From contig CAJMLO010000031.1 in the NCBI GenBank assembly GCA_905214245.1, forward strand, positions 1 through 14,243: a stretch of DNA of 14,243 nt, in the 5' to 3' direction. The translations under genes were made by a program, and so were the position numbers. Numbering within the stretch: the stretch's first letter is position 1; every line of letters begins with the position of its first letter. Shown here one piece after another: positions 7,234 to 14,015 of the stretch. The notes below the pieces were generated by a model. That model did no database searches, had not been told where the DNA came from, and was given only the letters and a program-made list of their open reading frames with translations. This DNA comes from an uncultured bacterium (GTDB lineage: Bacteria; Bacillota; Clostridia; TANB77; CAG-508).

Positions 7234-9429
7234 CTATTCATCATCATCTTTATTATCAATGTGTAATACTCTTTCCTTTATTTCTTCTGTTCTTCCTTTG
7301 TTCCAGAAATTGCTTCCTATGTAGCCACATGTTCTTCTTGCTACATTAAGTGTATTGTGGTCTCTGTTTCCACAATTTGGGCAATACCACTCTAAATTAT
7401 CGTCTATTAATATTTCTCCATCAAATCCACATTTTTGGCAATAATCAGATTTAGTGTTAAGCTCTGCATACATAATGTTATTGTATATAAATTCTATTAT
7501 TTGAAGTACAACTTCAATATTATTTTGTAGGTTTGGTGTTTCTACATATGAAATAGCTCCACCTGGACTTAATCTTTGGAATTCACTTTCTAGTTTCAAT
7601 TTAGAAAATGCGTCTATTTCTTCAAATACTGGTACATGGTATGAATTTGTTATATAGTTTTTATCTGTTATTCCTTTAATTGTTCCAAATCTTCTCTTTA
7701 AACATTTTGCAAATTTATATGTTGTAGATTCGATTGGAGTTCCATATACACTGTAGTCTAAATCTTCCGCTTCTTTCCATTCTGAACATTTATCATTCAT
7801 TTTTTGCATTACTTCTATTGCGAATTCTTTTCCATCTCCATTGTCTGTATGGCTATTTCCTGTCATATATTTTACGCACTCATAAAGTCCTGCATATCCA
7901 AGAGATATTGTTGAATATCCGTGATGTAATAATTTATGAATAGACTCTCCTTTTTCAAGTCTTGCAAGAGCACCATGTTGCCATATAATTGGTGCTACAT
8001 CACTTGTTACTTTACTTAATCTTTCATGTCTTACTTGAAGTGCTTTATGGCAAAGTTCAAGTCTTTCATTATATATCTTCCAGAATTTATCAAAATCTCC
8101 TTTTGAAGATAAAGCAACATCAACTAAGTTAATTGTTACAACACCTTGATTAAATCTACCATAATATTTTCCTTTGCCTTCTACATAGCTTTTATCATTA
8201 GCAATGTTTCCAAGGTTCATTGTTCTATCAGGTGTAAGGAATGATCTACATCCCATACATGGGTAGCAATCTCCATCTCCCATTTCATTTATTTTGAATT
8301 CTTTCATTTTCTTTTCTGAAATATAGTCTGGTACCATTCTCTTTGCTGTACATTTTGCCGCAAGTTCTGTTAAATACCAATATTTACTGTCTTTATGAAT
8401 ATTGTCTTCTTCAAGTACATATAAAAGTTTTGGAAATGCTGGTGTAATGTATACTCCTTTTTCGTTTTTAAAACCAAGTATTCTTTCCTTTAAGAATTCT
8501 TCTATAATAAGGGCAAGTTCTTCTTTGTATTCTTCTGTCTCTCCTAAATACATACAAACTGATAAGAAAGGTGCTTGTCCATTTGTGTTTGTCATAGAAT
8601 TTACTTGATAATTAAATGTTTGAACACCATCTGCAACTTCTTTTCTAGTATCTTGTTTAGCAAAATCTACGCATTGTTCTTCTGTTAATCCTCTATCTTT
8701 ATATTTTTTGTAATATTTTTCATAGCTACTTCTTACAAATGGAGCTAAATGTGATAAAGATACTGTTGCTCCACCATATGTTGAGGATGTAACTGCAAGG
8801 ATAATTTGAGTTGCAATAGTACATGCTGTAATAAATCTATGTGGTTTTTCTATCATAACGCCATTCATTATTGTTCCATTTTGAAGCATATCCTCTAAGT
8901 TTATAAGTTCACAGTTTGTTAAAGCATTTTGTGCAAAATAATCTGCATCATGGAAATGTATGATTCCTTCATCATGTGCTTTTACAACATCTTCAGGAAG
9001 TAAAAATCTTCTTGTTATATCTGTACTTGTAATTCCTGCAAGATAATCTCTTTGAGTTGTTACAACTGTTGCATTTTTGTTTGAGTTTTCACTGTTCCAG
9101 TATTCGCTCTCACCTTCAATTAATTCTTTTATAGATTGATCTGTGGTATTTGCTTTTCTAACAAGCTCTCTTGTGTAACGATAAGTAATATATTTTTTTG
9201 CAAGTGTATATTTTTCAAAAGACATTAATTTTTCTTCAATAATGTCTTGAATATCTTCTACTAAAATTCTATTTTTGTTCAATTCCTCTATGTAGTCTAT
9301 TATTTCTTCAATTTGTTCTTTAGTAGCTCTATTCTTTCTACTTACTTCTTCATTAGCCTTTCCTATTGCTATTCTAATTTTTTCTGGATCGTAGTCCACT
9401 ATTTTTCCGTCTCTTTTTACGATTTTCAT
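7234..9429 (-). CDS. nrdD: Anaerobic ribonucleoside-triphosphate reductase, class III (NrdD)
   Basis: Reduces ribonucleoside triphosphates to dNTPs without oxygen, using a glycyl radical and formate as reductant. At 731 aa it has the full family layout. There is an N-terminal ATP-cone (about residues 1-90, starting MKIVKRDGKIVDYDPEKI) that senses ATP/dATP, then a large ten-stranded barrel with NCELINLEDML and CYPCMGCRS cysteines. Near the C-terminus is a zinc site with two CxxC pairs (CQKC...CPNC), followed by the glycyl radical motif RRTCGYIG, with the radical Gly at residue 702. The ATG follows AGAGGGGGT. It is co-transcribed with nrdG. A 34-bp palindrome and a TATAAT (9484-9479) lie upstream. 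No convincing pair of NrdR boxes was found. Its presence implies an anaerobic lifestyle. Confidence 0.98.
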   Translation of the reverse strand: MKIVKRDGKIVDYDPEKIRIAIGKANEEVSRKNRATKEQIEEIIDYIEELNKNRILVEDIQDIIEEKLMSFEKYTLAKKYITYRYTRELVRKANTTDQSIKELIEGESEYWNSENSNKNATVVTTQRDYLAGITSTDITRRFLLPEDVVKAHDEGIIHFHDADYFAQNALTNCELINLEDMLQNGTIMNGVMIEKPHRFITACTIATQIILAVTSSTYGGATVSLSHLAPFVRSSYEKYYKKYKDRGLTEEQCVDFAKQDTRKEVADGVQTFNYQVNSMTNTNGQAPFLSVCMYLGETEEYKEELALIIEEFLKERILGFKNEKGVYITPAFPKLLYVLEEDNIHKDSKYWYLTELAAKCTAKRMVPDYISEKKMKEFKINEMGDGDCYPCMGCRSFLTPDRTMNLGNIANDKSYVEGKGKYYGRFNQGVVTINLVDVALSSKGDFDKFWKIYNERLELCHKALQVRHERLSKVTSDVAPIIWQHGALARLEKGESIHKLLHHGYSTISLGYAGLYECVKYMTGNSHTDNGDGKEFAIEVMQKMNDKCSEWKEAEDLDYSVYGTPIESTTYKFAKCLKRRFGTIKGITDKNYITNSYHVPVFEEIDAFSKLKLESEFQRLSPGGAISYVETPNLQNNIEVVLQIIEFIYNNIMYAELNTKSDYCQKCGFDGEILIDDNLEWYCPNCGNRDHNTLNVARRTCGYIGSNFWNKGRTEEIKERVLHIDNKDDDE

Positions 9430-9717
9430 CCTGCACGTACCCCCTCTTTAATTTTGTTTCTTTTTGAAGTATGCACAAATTATATATCAAAAAAGAAATA
9501 AATCTGTTGCAATTGCAACAGATTTATTTTCTAACTTTATAACTTCAATTGGCTCTAGGATAAAAAGAAATATTACATTTTTGTTACAGTTTTTTTAATC
9601 TTTTATGTCTACAAATTATTACTCATTTGCCTTTAAGCTTTCAAACATGTTAATGGTTTTTACTTTCTTTGATAATATTTTATTTACCACAATTGTAACA
9701 CTACAATTTTTAAATTC
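9430..9717. other. Intergenic region upstream of nrdD
   Basis: About 290 nt with no convincing gene. It contains the nrdD ribosome binding site, a minus-strand TATAAT (9479-9484) without a clear -35, the 34-bp palindrome at 9496-9529, and an AATTGTA-acac-TACAATT inverted repeat (9691-9708) just before the plus-strand promoter at 9718. Confidence 0.6.
9496..9529. promoter_or_regulatory. 34-bp perfect palindrome upstream of nrdDG
   Basis: AAATAAATCTGTTGCAA followed immediately by its exact complement, centred at 9512/9513. On the minus strand it is followed by a T tract (CTTTTTTGAT), so as RNA it looks like an intrinsic terminator or attenuator. As DNA it lies where the -35 of the candidate nrdD promoter would be, so it could be an operator. 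Confidence 0.55.
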
Positions 9718-9746
9718 TTGACACAATCCAAATTTAACTCTATAAT
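9718..9746 (+). promoter_or_regulatory. Consensus sigma-A promoter
   Basis: TTGACA (9718-9723), a 17-nt spacer and TATAAT (9741-9746), a perfect match. It drives the short ORF at 9775 and probably the exported protein gene at 9908, since no terminator is seen between them. Confidence 0.85.
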
Positions 9747-9774
9747 GTAATTATTATCTTAAGGAGGTTTTATC

Positions 9775-9825
9775 TTGGGAAGTTATGAAATAAGAGAACC
9801 TATTATAATCTTTTTGTCTAAATAA
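9775..9825 (+). CDS. Possible 16-aa leader peptide or microprotein
   Basis: A TTG codon lies 7 nt after a perfect AAGGAGG (9761-9767), itself 14 nt after a consensus -10 box. The frame reads MGSYEIREPIIIFLSK and stops at TAA. Such a strong promoter and ribosome binding site would not normally precede nothing. It may encode a short amphipathic peptide or a translated leader for the downstream gene at 9908. No known leader type is recognised, and there is no run of a single amino acid suggesting attenuation. Confidence 0.45.
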   Translation: MGSYEIREPIIIFLSK

Positions 9826-9907
9826 TTGTAATTTTTTTGTAAAATAACTAGACTTTTAAATCTATTTTGTGTATTATATACATATAAATTATGTGGAGGT
9901 TGAACAA

Positions 9908-10249
9908 ATGTCAAAATCAATTAAATTTTTTCCAATTTTATTAATAGCATTTTCATTAATTTTAAGTTTTTATAGTGTAATTTACGCAAGCAATATAAAT
10001 ATGAATCTTGCATCTGAAAATTCAGTTTCAGAAAATGTTACAAACACTGTAAATAATTCTTTAGTAGATGAAAATATAACAGATGATTTGGTAGATAATG
10101 TATCTCAAGCTGAAGTAACTACACCTTCAAGTGTAACTGCCACAACAGAAGAAGGTTTAGGACTATCTAATGTTTTAAGTATTATACTTATTACAGTTGG
10201 TGTTGTATTAATTCTTCTTGCAGTAGCAATAATAATTAGATTAAAATAA
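9908..10249 (+). CDS. Small exported protein anchored by a C-terminal membrane helix (113 aa)
   Basis: The start is ATG 9908 after GTGGAGGT (9893-9900). An upstream in-frame ATG at 9869 precedes this site and is not preferred. The first 27 residues (MSKSIKFFPILLIAFSLILS, then to VIYA) form a signal peptide with probable cleavage after Ala27. Residues 28-83 are polar, acidic, and rich in Asn, Val, Ser and Thr (TTPSSVTATTEE). Residues 86-110 form one hydrophobic helix, ending RLK. It should sit outside the cell with a tiny cytoplasmic tail. There is no LPXTG motif. It shares this plan with the next gene and ends at its own terminator (10261-10293). Function unknown. Confidence 0.8.
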   Translation: MSKSIKFFPILLIAFSLILSFYSVIYASNINMNLASENSVSENVTNTVNNSLVDENITDDLVDNVSQAEVTTPSSVTATTEEGLGLSNVLSIILITVGVVLILLAVAIIIRLK

Positions 10250-10260
10250 TTACTTATATT

Positions 10261-10293
10261 TCCTCTTTATTTTTTAATAAAGAGGATTTTTTT
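10261..10293 (+). terminator. Rho-independent terminator
   Basis: Perfect 11-nt arms TCCTCTTTATT (10261-10271) and AATAAAGAGGA (10276-10286), a TTTT loop, then seven T. It ends the 113-aa exported protein gene. Confidence 0.9.
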
Positions 10294-10305
10294 GTTAAAA
10301 AATAT

Positions 10306-10335
10306 TTGCATAATTTTATTTATAAAACAGATAAT
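10306..10335 (+). promoter_or_regulatory. Candidate promoter for the second exported protein
   Basis: TTGCAT (10306-10311), an 18-nt spacer and GATAAT (10330-10335), located after the upstream terminator and about 45 nt before the start codon. Confidence 0.5.
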
Positions 10336-10378
10336 ATTATCGAGAACTTTTTGTTCAAATTTTTAAGGAGGTAATATT

Positions 10379-10798
10379 ATGAAGAAAACTTTAGCAGGAT
10401 TTATAATTGCTCTTATATTTTCCATATTCTCTGTTTCTTATACATTTGCAGCAGGCAATTTTCAAAATGATGTTAGAAACGTTGTAGGAGGAGCGGAAAA
10501 TGTAGTTGAAGATGCAGGAAGTGCCATAGGTAGAACTATTCAAAGCGGTGTAAACACTCTTGGAAATGGTGCAAGAGATATTGGAGGAATGGCTCAAAGT
10601 TCAATGACAACAAATAACAACAGTGGTTATACTACTACAAGAACTGCCACAACAAGTACATCAGATGATTTAGCATCATCAACAACTATGTACACATGGG
10701 TAATTATTGGAGTAACAGCAGTTGGTATTGGTGTTTTACTTTGGTCATATTTTGCTCAAAATAGTAAAAATAATATGTACATTGATTCTGACGAATAA
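10379..10798 (+). CDS. Small exported protein with amphipathic segment and C-terminal membrane helix (139 aa)
   Basis: ATG follows AAGGAGGTAATATT. A signal peptide (residues 1 to about 24, MKKTLAGFIIALIFSIFSVS, TFA cleavage) is followed by an amphipathic Gly/Ala/Val/Asn segment at about 29-72 (NVVGGAENVVEDAGSAIGRT and onward). Then come a Thr/Ser-rich linker at about 77-104 and a membrane helix at about 106-124 (TWVIIGVTAVGIGVLLW). The tail is short and polar, ending YIDSDE. The mature protein should lie outside with its C-terminus in the cytoplasm. The Thr-rich linker followed by TW-type helix is, from memory, a recurrent layout among uncharacterised clostridial proteins; I cannot cite a family. 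It lies downstream of the similarly built 113-aa gene but has its own promoter. Confidence 0.82.
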   Translation: MKKTLAGFIIALIFSIFSVSYTFAAGNFQNDVRNVVGGAENVVEDAGSAIGRTIQSGVNTLGNGARDIGGMAQSSMTTNNNSGYTTTRTATTSTSDDLASSTTMYTWVIIGVTAVGIGVLLWSYFAQNSKNNMYIDSDE

Positions 10799-10825
10799 AA
10801 GTATTTTTATAATTATTATTATGTA

Positions 10826-10972
10826 AAGTGGATTGATACATCTTTTTAAGATATCGCGCAGCGACCAAACGAAGCCGAAGGCTGAGTGCGATTCGAGCCC
10901 TCGACATACTAGCTTTTTAAATTGGAAGAGGGCGAACGGCAAGGTATCAAGAAAAGATGTATCAATCCACTT
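10826..10972. repeat. 147-bp GC-rich element with perfect 21-bp terminal inverted repeats
   Basis: The outer arms (10826-10846 and 10952-10972; AAGTGGATTGATACATCTTT plus T) are perfect inverted copies. The 105-nt interior is far richer in G and C than its surroundings. It contains further stems: CGCA/TGCG (10857-10860/10887-10890) enclosing AGCC-GAA-GGCT (10873-10883), and GCCCTC/GAGGGC (10897-10902/10928-10933). No credible coding frame is present. No clear target-site duplication is visible beyond AT-rich flanks. It fits a miniature inverted-repeat element (MITE) or a stable structured RNA, inserted between an exported-protein gene and smpB. It does not resemble tmRNA ends. Confidence 0.75.
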
Positions 10973-11019
10973 ATATTATTCAGAATATTAAAGCATATTA
11001 TTTTTACTATTTTTCCCTC

Positions 11020-11048
11020 TTGTTATATTTTATATTTCAGTATATAAT
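11020..11048 (+). promoter_or_regulatory. Promoter for smpB
   Basis: TTGTTA (11020-11025), a 17-nt spacer and TATAAT (11043-11048), lying between the inverted-repeat element and smpB. Confidence 0.65.
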
Positions 11049-11104
11049 ATAAATTACTTGATGAATTTTAAAAAATTCAAATACATATAAAAGGAATGAG
11101 ATTT

Positions 11105-11563
11105 ATGGCAAAAAAAATCATTGCAAATAATCCTACAGCAAGACATAATTATACTATAGAAGATACCATAGAAGCTGGAATTGTTTTAACAGGCACAGAA
11201 ATAAAGTCTATTAGAAATGGTAAAGTTAATATGAAAGATACATATGCCAATATAAAAAATGGTGAAGTATTTATTTACGGAATGCATATAAGTCCATATG
11301 AGCATGGAAATATATATAACAAAGATCCTTTAAGAACAAGGAAATTACTTCTTACAAGAAGAGAAATAAATAAGCTTTACGGACTAATTAAGCAAAAAGG
11401 ATACTCTCTTATCCCTATTTCTTTGTATTTTAGTGGTAATTTCTTAAAAATTGAGCTTGGTGTTGGAAAAGGAAAAAAACTATATGACAAGCGTGAAGAA
11501 ATTGCAAAAAAGGATGCTCAAAGAAGAATTCAGCAACATATGTCAGACAAATATTCTATATAA
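11105..11563 (+). CDS. smpB: SsrA-binding protein (SmpB)
   Basis: Binds the tRNA-like part of tmRNA and brings it to stalled ribosomes for trans-translation. The 152 aa is the usual length. Family hallmarks are GIVLTGTEIKSIRNGKVNMK, DTYANIKNGEVFIYGMHISP, the KLLLTRREI segment, and a basic tail (KKLYDKREEIAKKDAQRR) that follows the mRNA channel. I chose the ATG at 11105 (MAKKIIANNP) because AAAGGA lies 9 nt upstream; the in-frame ATG at 11096 directly abuts that site. It has its own promoter and is closed by a hairpin at 11567-11606. The tmRNA gene itself is not in this window. Confidence 0.97.
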   Translation: MAKKIIANNPTARHNYTIEDTIEAGIVLTGTEIKSIRNGKVNMKDTYANIKNGEVFIYGMHISPYEHGNIYNKDPLRTRKLLLTRREINKLYGLIKQKGYSLIPISLYFSGNFLKIELGVGKGKKLYDKREEIAKKDAQRRIQQHMSDKYSI

Positions 11564-11566
11564 ATT

Positions 11567-11606
11567 GAAAAAGCATAGGCTAAAATTATTTAACCTATGC
11601 TTTTTC
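11567..11606. terminator. Bidirectional terminator between smpB and the nuclease gene
   Basis: Perfect 13-nt arms GAAAAAGCATAGG (11567-11579) and CCTATGCTTTTTC (11594-11606), with A and T tracts usable from either strand. The converging smpB and metallo-beta-lactamase genes end on either side. Confidence 0.88.
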
Positions 11607-11612
11607 TAGGGA

Positions 11613-13028
11613 TTAATTGAACTTAGTTGACATTTGTCGAATCAAACCGTAATGTCCAATTCTAAAGAAAAAGTCTCTACTTAAAATTGCAACATTCTTT
11701 GTCTTTACCTCATCGGCTATTCTTGCAGAAAACTCAATCTTCGTATTATGCTCTCCATGATTTACAAGCACCATTCTTAGATTCTCAAACTGATTCAAAA
11801 ATTCAATCATTTCATCAGCCTTTGCATGAGCAGAAAATTCTGTTGTATATGCAACTTCTGCTCTCTTAGTACATACCAAGGCTCCAATCATGACTTTTTC
11901 ACCAATTTGTGTTTCCTTAAGATTGCTTCCAAGTGTTCCTTCTGTTGTGAATCCAGTAAAGTGTAATAACCAGTTCGGTCTTTGAATACAAGCTGGAATA
12001 TACACCTGAGCTGGACCATAAGTTCCCATACCTGAAGTTGTCAAAACAATTTTCTGTTTTTCATCTTCGATAACAGCCGGTCTAGAATTTTTATCCACAA
12101 ATATTAAATTTTCTGGCAAAAATTCTTTCATGTCATCACGTATACCAATCTCAGCATTGAGATAAAGATTAGTATATTGATGAGCTAATTTCCCATCAAA
12201 ATAGATTGGAATCTCTTTTGAAAGCCGTCCGTCATCTTGCATTCTTTTAAGAACATAAAGAATCTCCTGTGCTCTTCCAAGTGAAAATACCATGCATAAC
12301 ACACTGCCATCATCTGCAATTTTACCTAGCACATTTTTTTCAAACACTTTAGTAATTTCATTTGAATTCATGTCTCCATACGTTGACTCCTGAATAATTG
12401 TAAGAGGCAACTTAGTTACCCATTCAGGAAGCTTTGGAACATCAAAGAACATATTTTTGTTGTTATAGTCTCCAGTAAATAGTAAATTGATATCCTCCTC
12501 TCCTGGATATGATAGCTGTACCAAAATAAGAGCAGCACCAAGTAAGTGTCCATTTTTTAAAAATGTAACTTTTGTTCTTGGGTTGATGTATTGGATCTCT
12601 TCAAAATCAACCCCCACAATATGCTCCTTCGTTTTATCAACATCTGTTTCTGAATACAGCTGTGGTTCATGATTTCTTTTAGCAATATCTTTAAGAACTT
12701 TGTAAGAATCTGCAAGTGCATATCTTGAAAGAACTTGCGTTGCCTTTGTTGTGTAAATCTTCCCTTCAAATCCTTTCTTCATGAGAAGCGGAAGCCGTCC
12801 AATGTGGTCAACATGATTATGAGTTACTAAAGCAAATTCAATGTTTTTTGCATCAAAAGGAAAATCCCTATTATACATAGAATATTCCTTCTCCTGAAAC
12901 AGTCCACAGTCTACAATAAACCGCGTTGTTTCTCCGTCCGGATATTTTACAATTGCTAAATTGCATGATCCGGTTACTTCCGAATGGACTGCCATTAGAT
13001 CAACATGGAATGGTGATTTTGAGCTCAT
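11613..13028 (-). CDS. Metallo-beta-lactamase / beta-CASP family ribonuclease
   Basis: A 471-aa protein of the CPSF73-like MBL/beta-CASP superfamily, which in bacteria comprises zinc-dependent RNA nucleases. The metal-binding HNHVDH is at residues 70-75 (THNHVDHIG). Further ligands are in KNGHLLGAALI (His) and LLFTGDYN (Asp). Beta-CASP motifs follow: ESTYGD (A), FSAHAKADE (B) and LVNHGE (C). Start: ATG 13028 (MSSKSPFHVDLMAVHSEVTG), with AGGAGGG 5 nt upstream; the longer TTG frame from 13058 contains that site and is rejected. Promoter at 13092-13120. It lacks the RNase J C-terminal domain length (about 550 aa), so it is closer to the shorter exonuclease-type members. Codons such as CCG, CGC, CGG and GCC are commoner here than in neighbours, a hint of different ancestry. 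Confidence 0.9.
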   Translation of the reverse strand: MSSKSPFHVDLMAVHSEVTGSCNLAIVKYPDGETTRFIVDCGLFQEKEYSMYNRDFPFDAKNIEFALVTHNHVDHIGRLPLLMKKGFEGKIYTTKATQVLSRYALADSYKVLKDIAKRNHEPQLYSETDVDKTKEHIVGVDFEEIQYINPRTKVTFLKNGHLLGAALILVQLSYPGEEDINLLFTGDYNNKNMFFDVPKLPEWVTKLPLTIIQESTYGDMNSNEITKVFEKNVLGKIADDGSVLCMVFSLGRAQEILYVLKRMQDDGRLSKEIPIYFDGKLAHQYTNLYLNAEIGIRDDMKEFLPENLIFVDKNSRPAVIEDEKQKIVLTTSGMGTYGPAQVYIPACIQRPNWLLHFTGFTTEGTLGSNLKETQIGEKVMIGALVCTKRAEVAYTTEFSAHAKADEMIEFLNQFENLRMVLVNHGEHNTKIEFSARIADEVKTKNVAILSRDFFFRIGHYGLIRQMSTKFN

Positions 13029-13091
13029 AAAATCCCTCCTGGAATAAATTTTATTCAAGGTAATAAAAAAAACAAATTCCTTGACACTTTA

Positions 13092-13120
13092 ATTATAACT
13101 TGTATTTGTATATATTTCAA
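13092..13120 (-). promoter_or_regulatory. Promoter for the MBL/beta-CASP nuclease gene
   Basis: Minus strand TTGAAA (13120-13115), a 17-nt spacer and TATAAT (13097-13092). A TCAAGG...CCTTGA inverted repeat (13053-13082) lies in the leader. Confidence 0.65.
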
Positions 13121-13159
13121 CCTTTTTTCTACATAAATTTGATTCAATTTTACATAATA

Positions 13160-13327
13160 CTATTCTTTTTCGTGTCTATAACTGCTACACATTGATTCAT
13201 CAGATTGCTTTGTATTACATCCAACAATAGGTGTTACAATTATTTGTTCAAGTTCACACTCCTGTCTTCCCTCATCATTATATTTACAGCTTGTTACTGT
13301 ACAGTTAATTTTTTGATTTTTTTCCAT
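13160..13327 (-). CDS. DUF1540-type cysteine-rich small protein (55 aa)
   Basis: ATG 13327 follows AAAGGAGG (13344-13337). The protein, MEKNQKINCTVTSCKYNDEG onward, has Cys at 9, 14, 24, 37 and 47. Its CxVxxCxyN, CxLxxI and C-terminal CSSY pattern matches the DUF1540 family (often annotated as a small cysteine-rich protein of Clostridia and Bacilli). The cysteines suggest a metal site, probably zinc. No export signal is present. The cellular role is not established. It lies downstream of the truncated peroxiredoxin on the same strand, with an 85-nt gap that contains a nested hairpin, so both may share a transcript. A 13-nt inverted repeat covers part of its ribosome binding site and start codon. 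Confidence 0.88.
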   Translation of the reverse strand: MEKNQKINCTVTSCKYNDEGRQECELEQIIVTPIVGCNTKQSDESMCSSYRHEKE

Positions 13328-13405
13328 AAAAAATAGCCTCCTTTATATTTTTACTACTTAATAAGGTTAAATAACCTTATATTCAATATTATGGCTATTT
13401 TTTAT
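13326..13405 (-). promoter_or_regulatory. Nested hairpin covering the DUF1540 translation start
   Basis: Perfect 13-nt arms ATAAAAAATAGCC (13326-13338) and GGCTATTTTTTAT (13393-13405) enclose a second perfect 9-bp hairpin (13361-13369/13372-13380). In the minus-strand transcript the 3' arm includes the last GG of the ribosome binding site, the spacer and the first two bases of the start codon. It may act as a translational switch, as the terminator of the peroxiredoxin gene, or both. Confidence 0.55.
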
Positions 13406-13412
13406 TAAAATA

Positions 13413-14015
13413 TTATTTCGATTTTTCTTTTTCTGTAATTTCTTTTGTTTTTTCATTTTTCAAATTTCTATCTTCAACATTATTACAATTTTTTGGATTT
13501 TTAAAACTCAAATACCAATTAATACCATTTTTATCTTTTTGAATTTGTTCATTTCTTTCTACAAGCTCATTAAATGTTTTTGGCATTGGAACAATCATAG
13601 GTTCACATGGCACCCAATTAGCAGGAGTACTTCCATTATTAGAATCTGCAACCTGAAGTGCTTGAAGTGCCCTTAGTATCTCTGGAATACATCTTCCAAC
13701 ATTCATAGGATATACTAATATCAATCTAACTCTTCCCTGTTCATCTATTATATATACATTTCTTACAGTTTCGGTATTACTTATGTCACTAGAAATCATT
13801 CCATATTTTCTTGCAATTTCTCCATTTCTATCAGCAATTATTGGAAAAGGAATTCGTATTCCAGTTCTGCAGTAAATGTCATACACCCAAGCCAGATGAG
13901 AACTATTGCTATCAACGCTAAGTCCAATCAAACAACTATTTAACCTATCAAAATATGTACTTGCTCTTGCAAACGCAATCATCTCAGTAGTACATACGGG
14001 GGTAAAAGCCTTCAA
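13413..14015 (-). CDS. 1-Cys (Prx6-type) peroxiredoxin lacking its N-terminus
   Basis: Peroxiredoxins reduce peroxides through an active-site Cys. The sequence starts almost at the active site, MKAFTPVCTTEM, with the peroxidatic Cys at residue 8. It then shows the Prx6 pattern: LIGLSVDSNSSHLAWVYDI, a TVRNVYIIDEQGRVR segment with the conserved Arg, and the C-terminal arm TPANWVPCEPMIVPMPKTF...NWYLSFKNP. A charged Lys/Glu/Asn tail follows. Family members have about 35-40 more residues at the N-terminus, ending in a SHPxxFTPVC motif. Here those residues are absent, a stop lies a short way upstream, and no frame encodes them. The only start is TTG (14015) without a ribosome binding site. It is therefore likely inactive or misfolded: a gene remnant cut at its 5' end. 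Confidence 0.85.
   Translation of the reverse strand: MKAFTPVCTTEMIAFARASTYFDRLNSCLIGLSVDSNSSHLAWVYDIYCRTGIRIPFPIIADRNGEIARKYGMISSDISNTETVRNVYIIDEQGRVRLILVYPMNVGRCIPEILRALQALQVADSNNGSTPANWVPCEPMIVPMPKTFNELVERNEQIQKDKNGINWYLSFKNPKNCNNVEDRNLKNEKTKEITEKEKSK

Noticed and set aside
9430..9500. NrdR boxes upstream of nrdD
   Set aside because: A GCACAAATTATATAT stretch only weakly resembles a NrdR box and no properly spaced second box was seen.
9600..9660. Minus-strand short frame MFESLKANE
   Set aside because: Nine codons without a usable ribosome binding site or promoter.
10704..10942. Minus-strand ORFs over the inverted-repeat element
   Set aside because: They are open by chance across the repeat, lack ribosome binding sites, and overlap the 139-aa gene antisense.
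10826..11095. tmRNA (ssrA) gene next to smpB
   Set aside because: The GC-rich element lacks the GGGG...CCA ends, a tRNA-like T arm and a tag reading frame.
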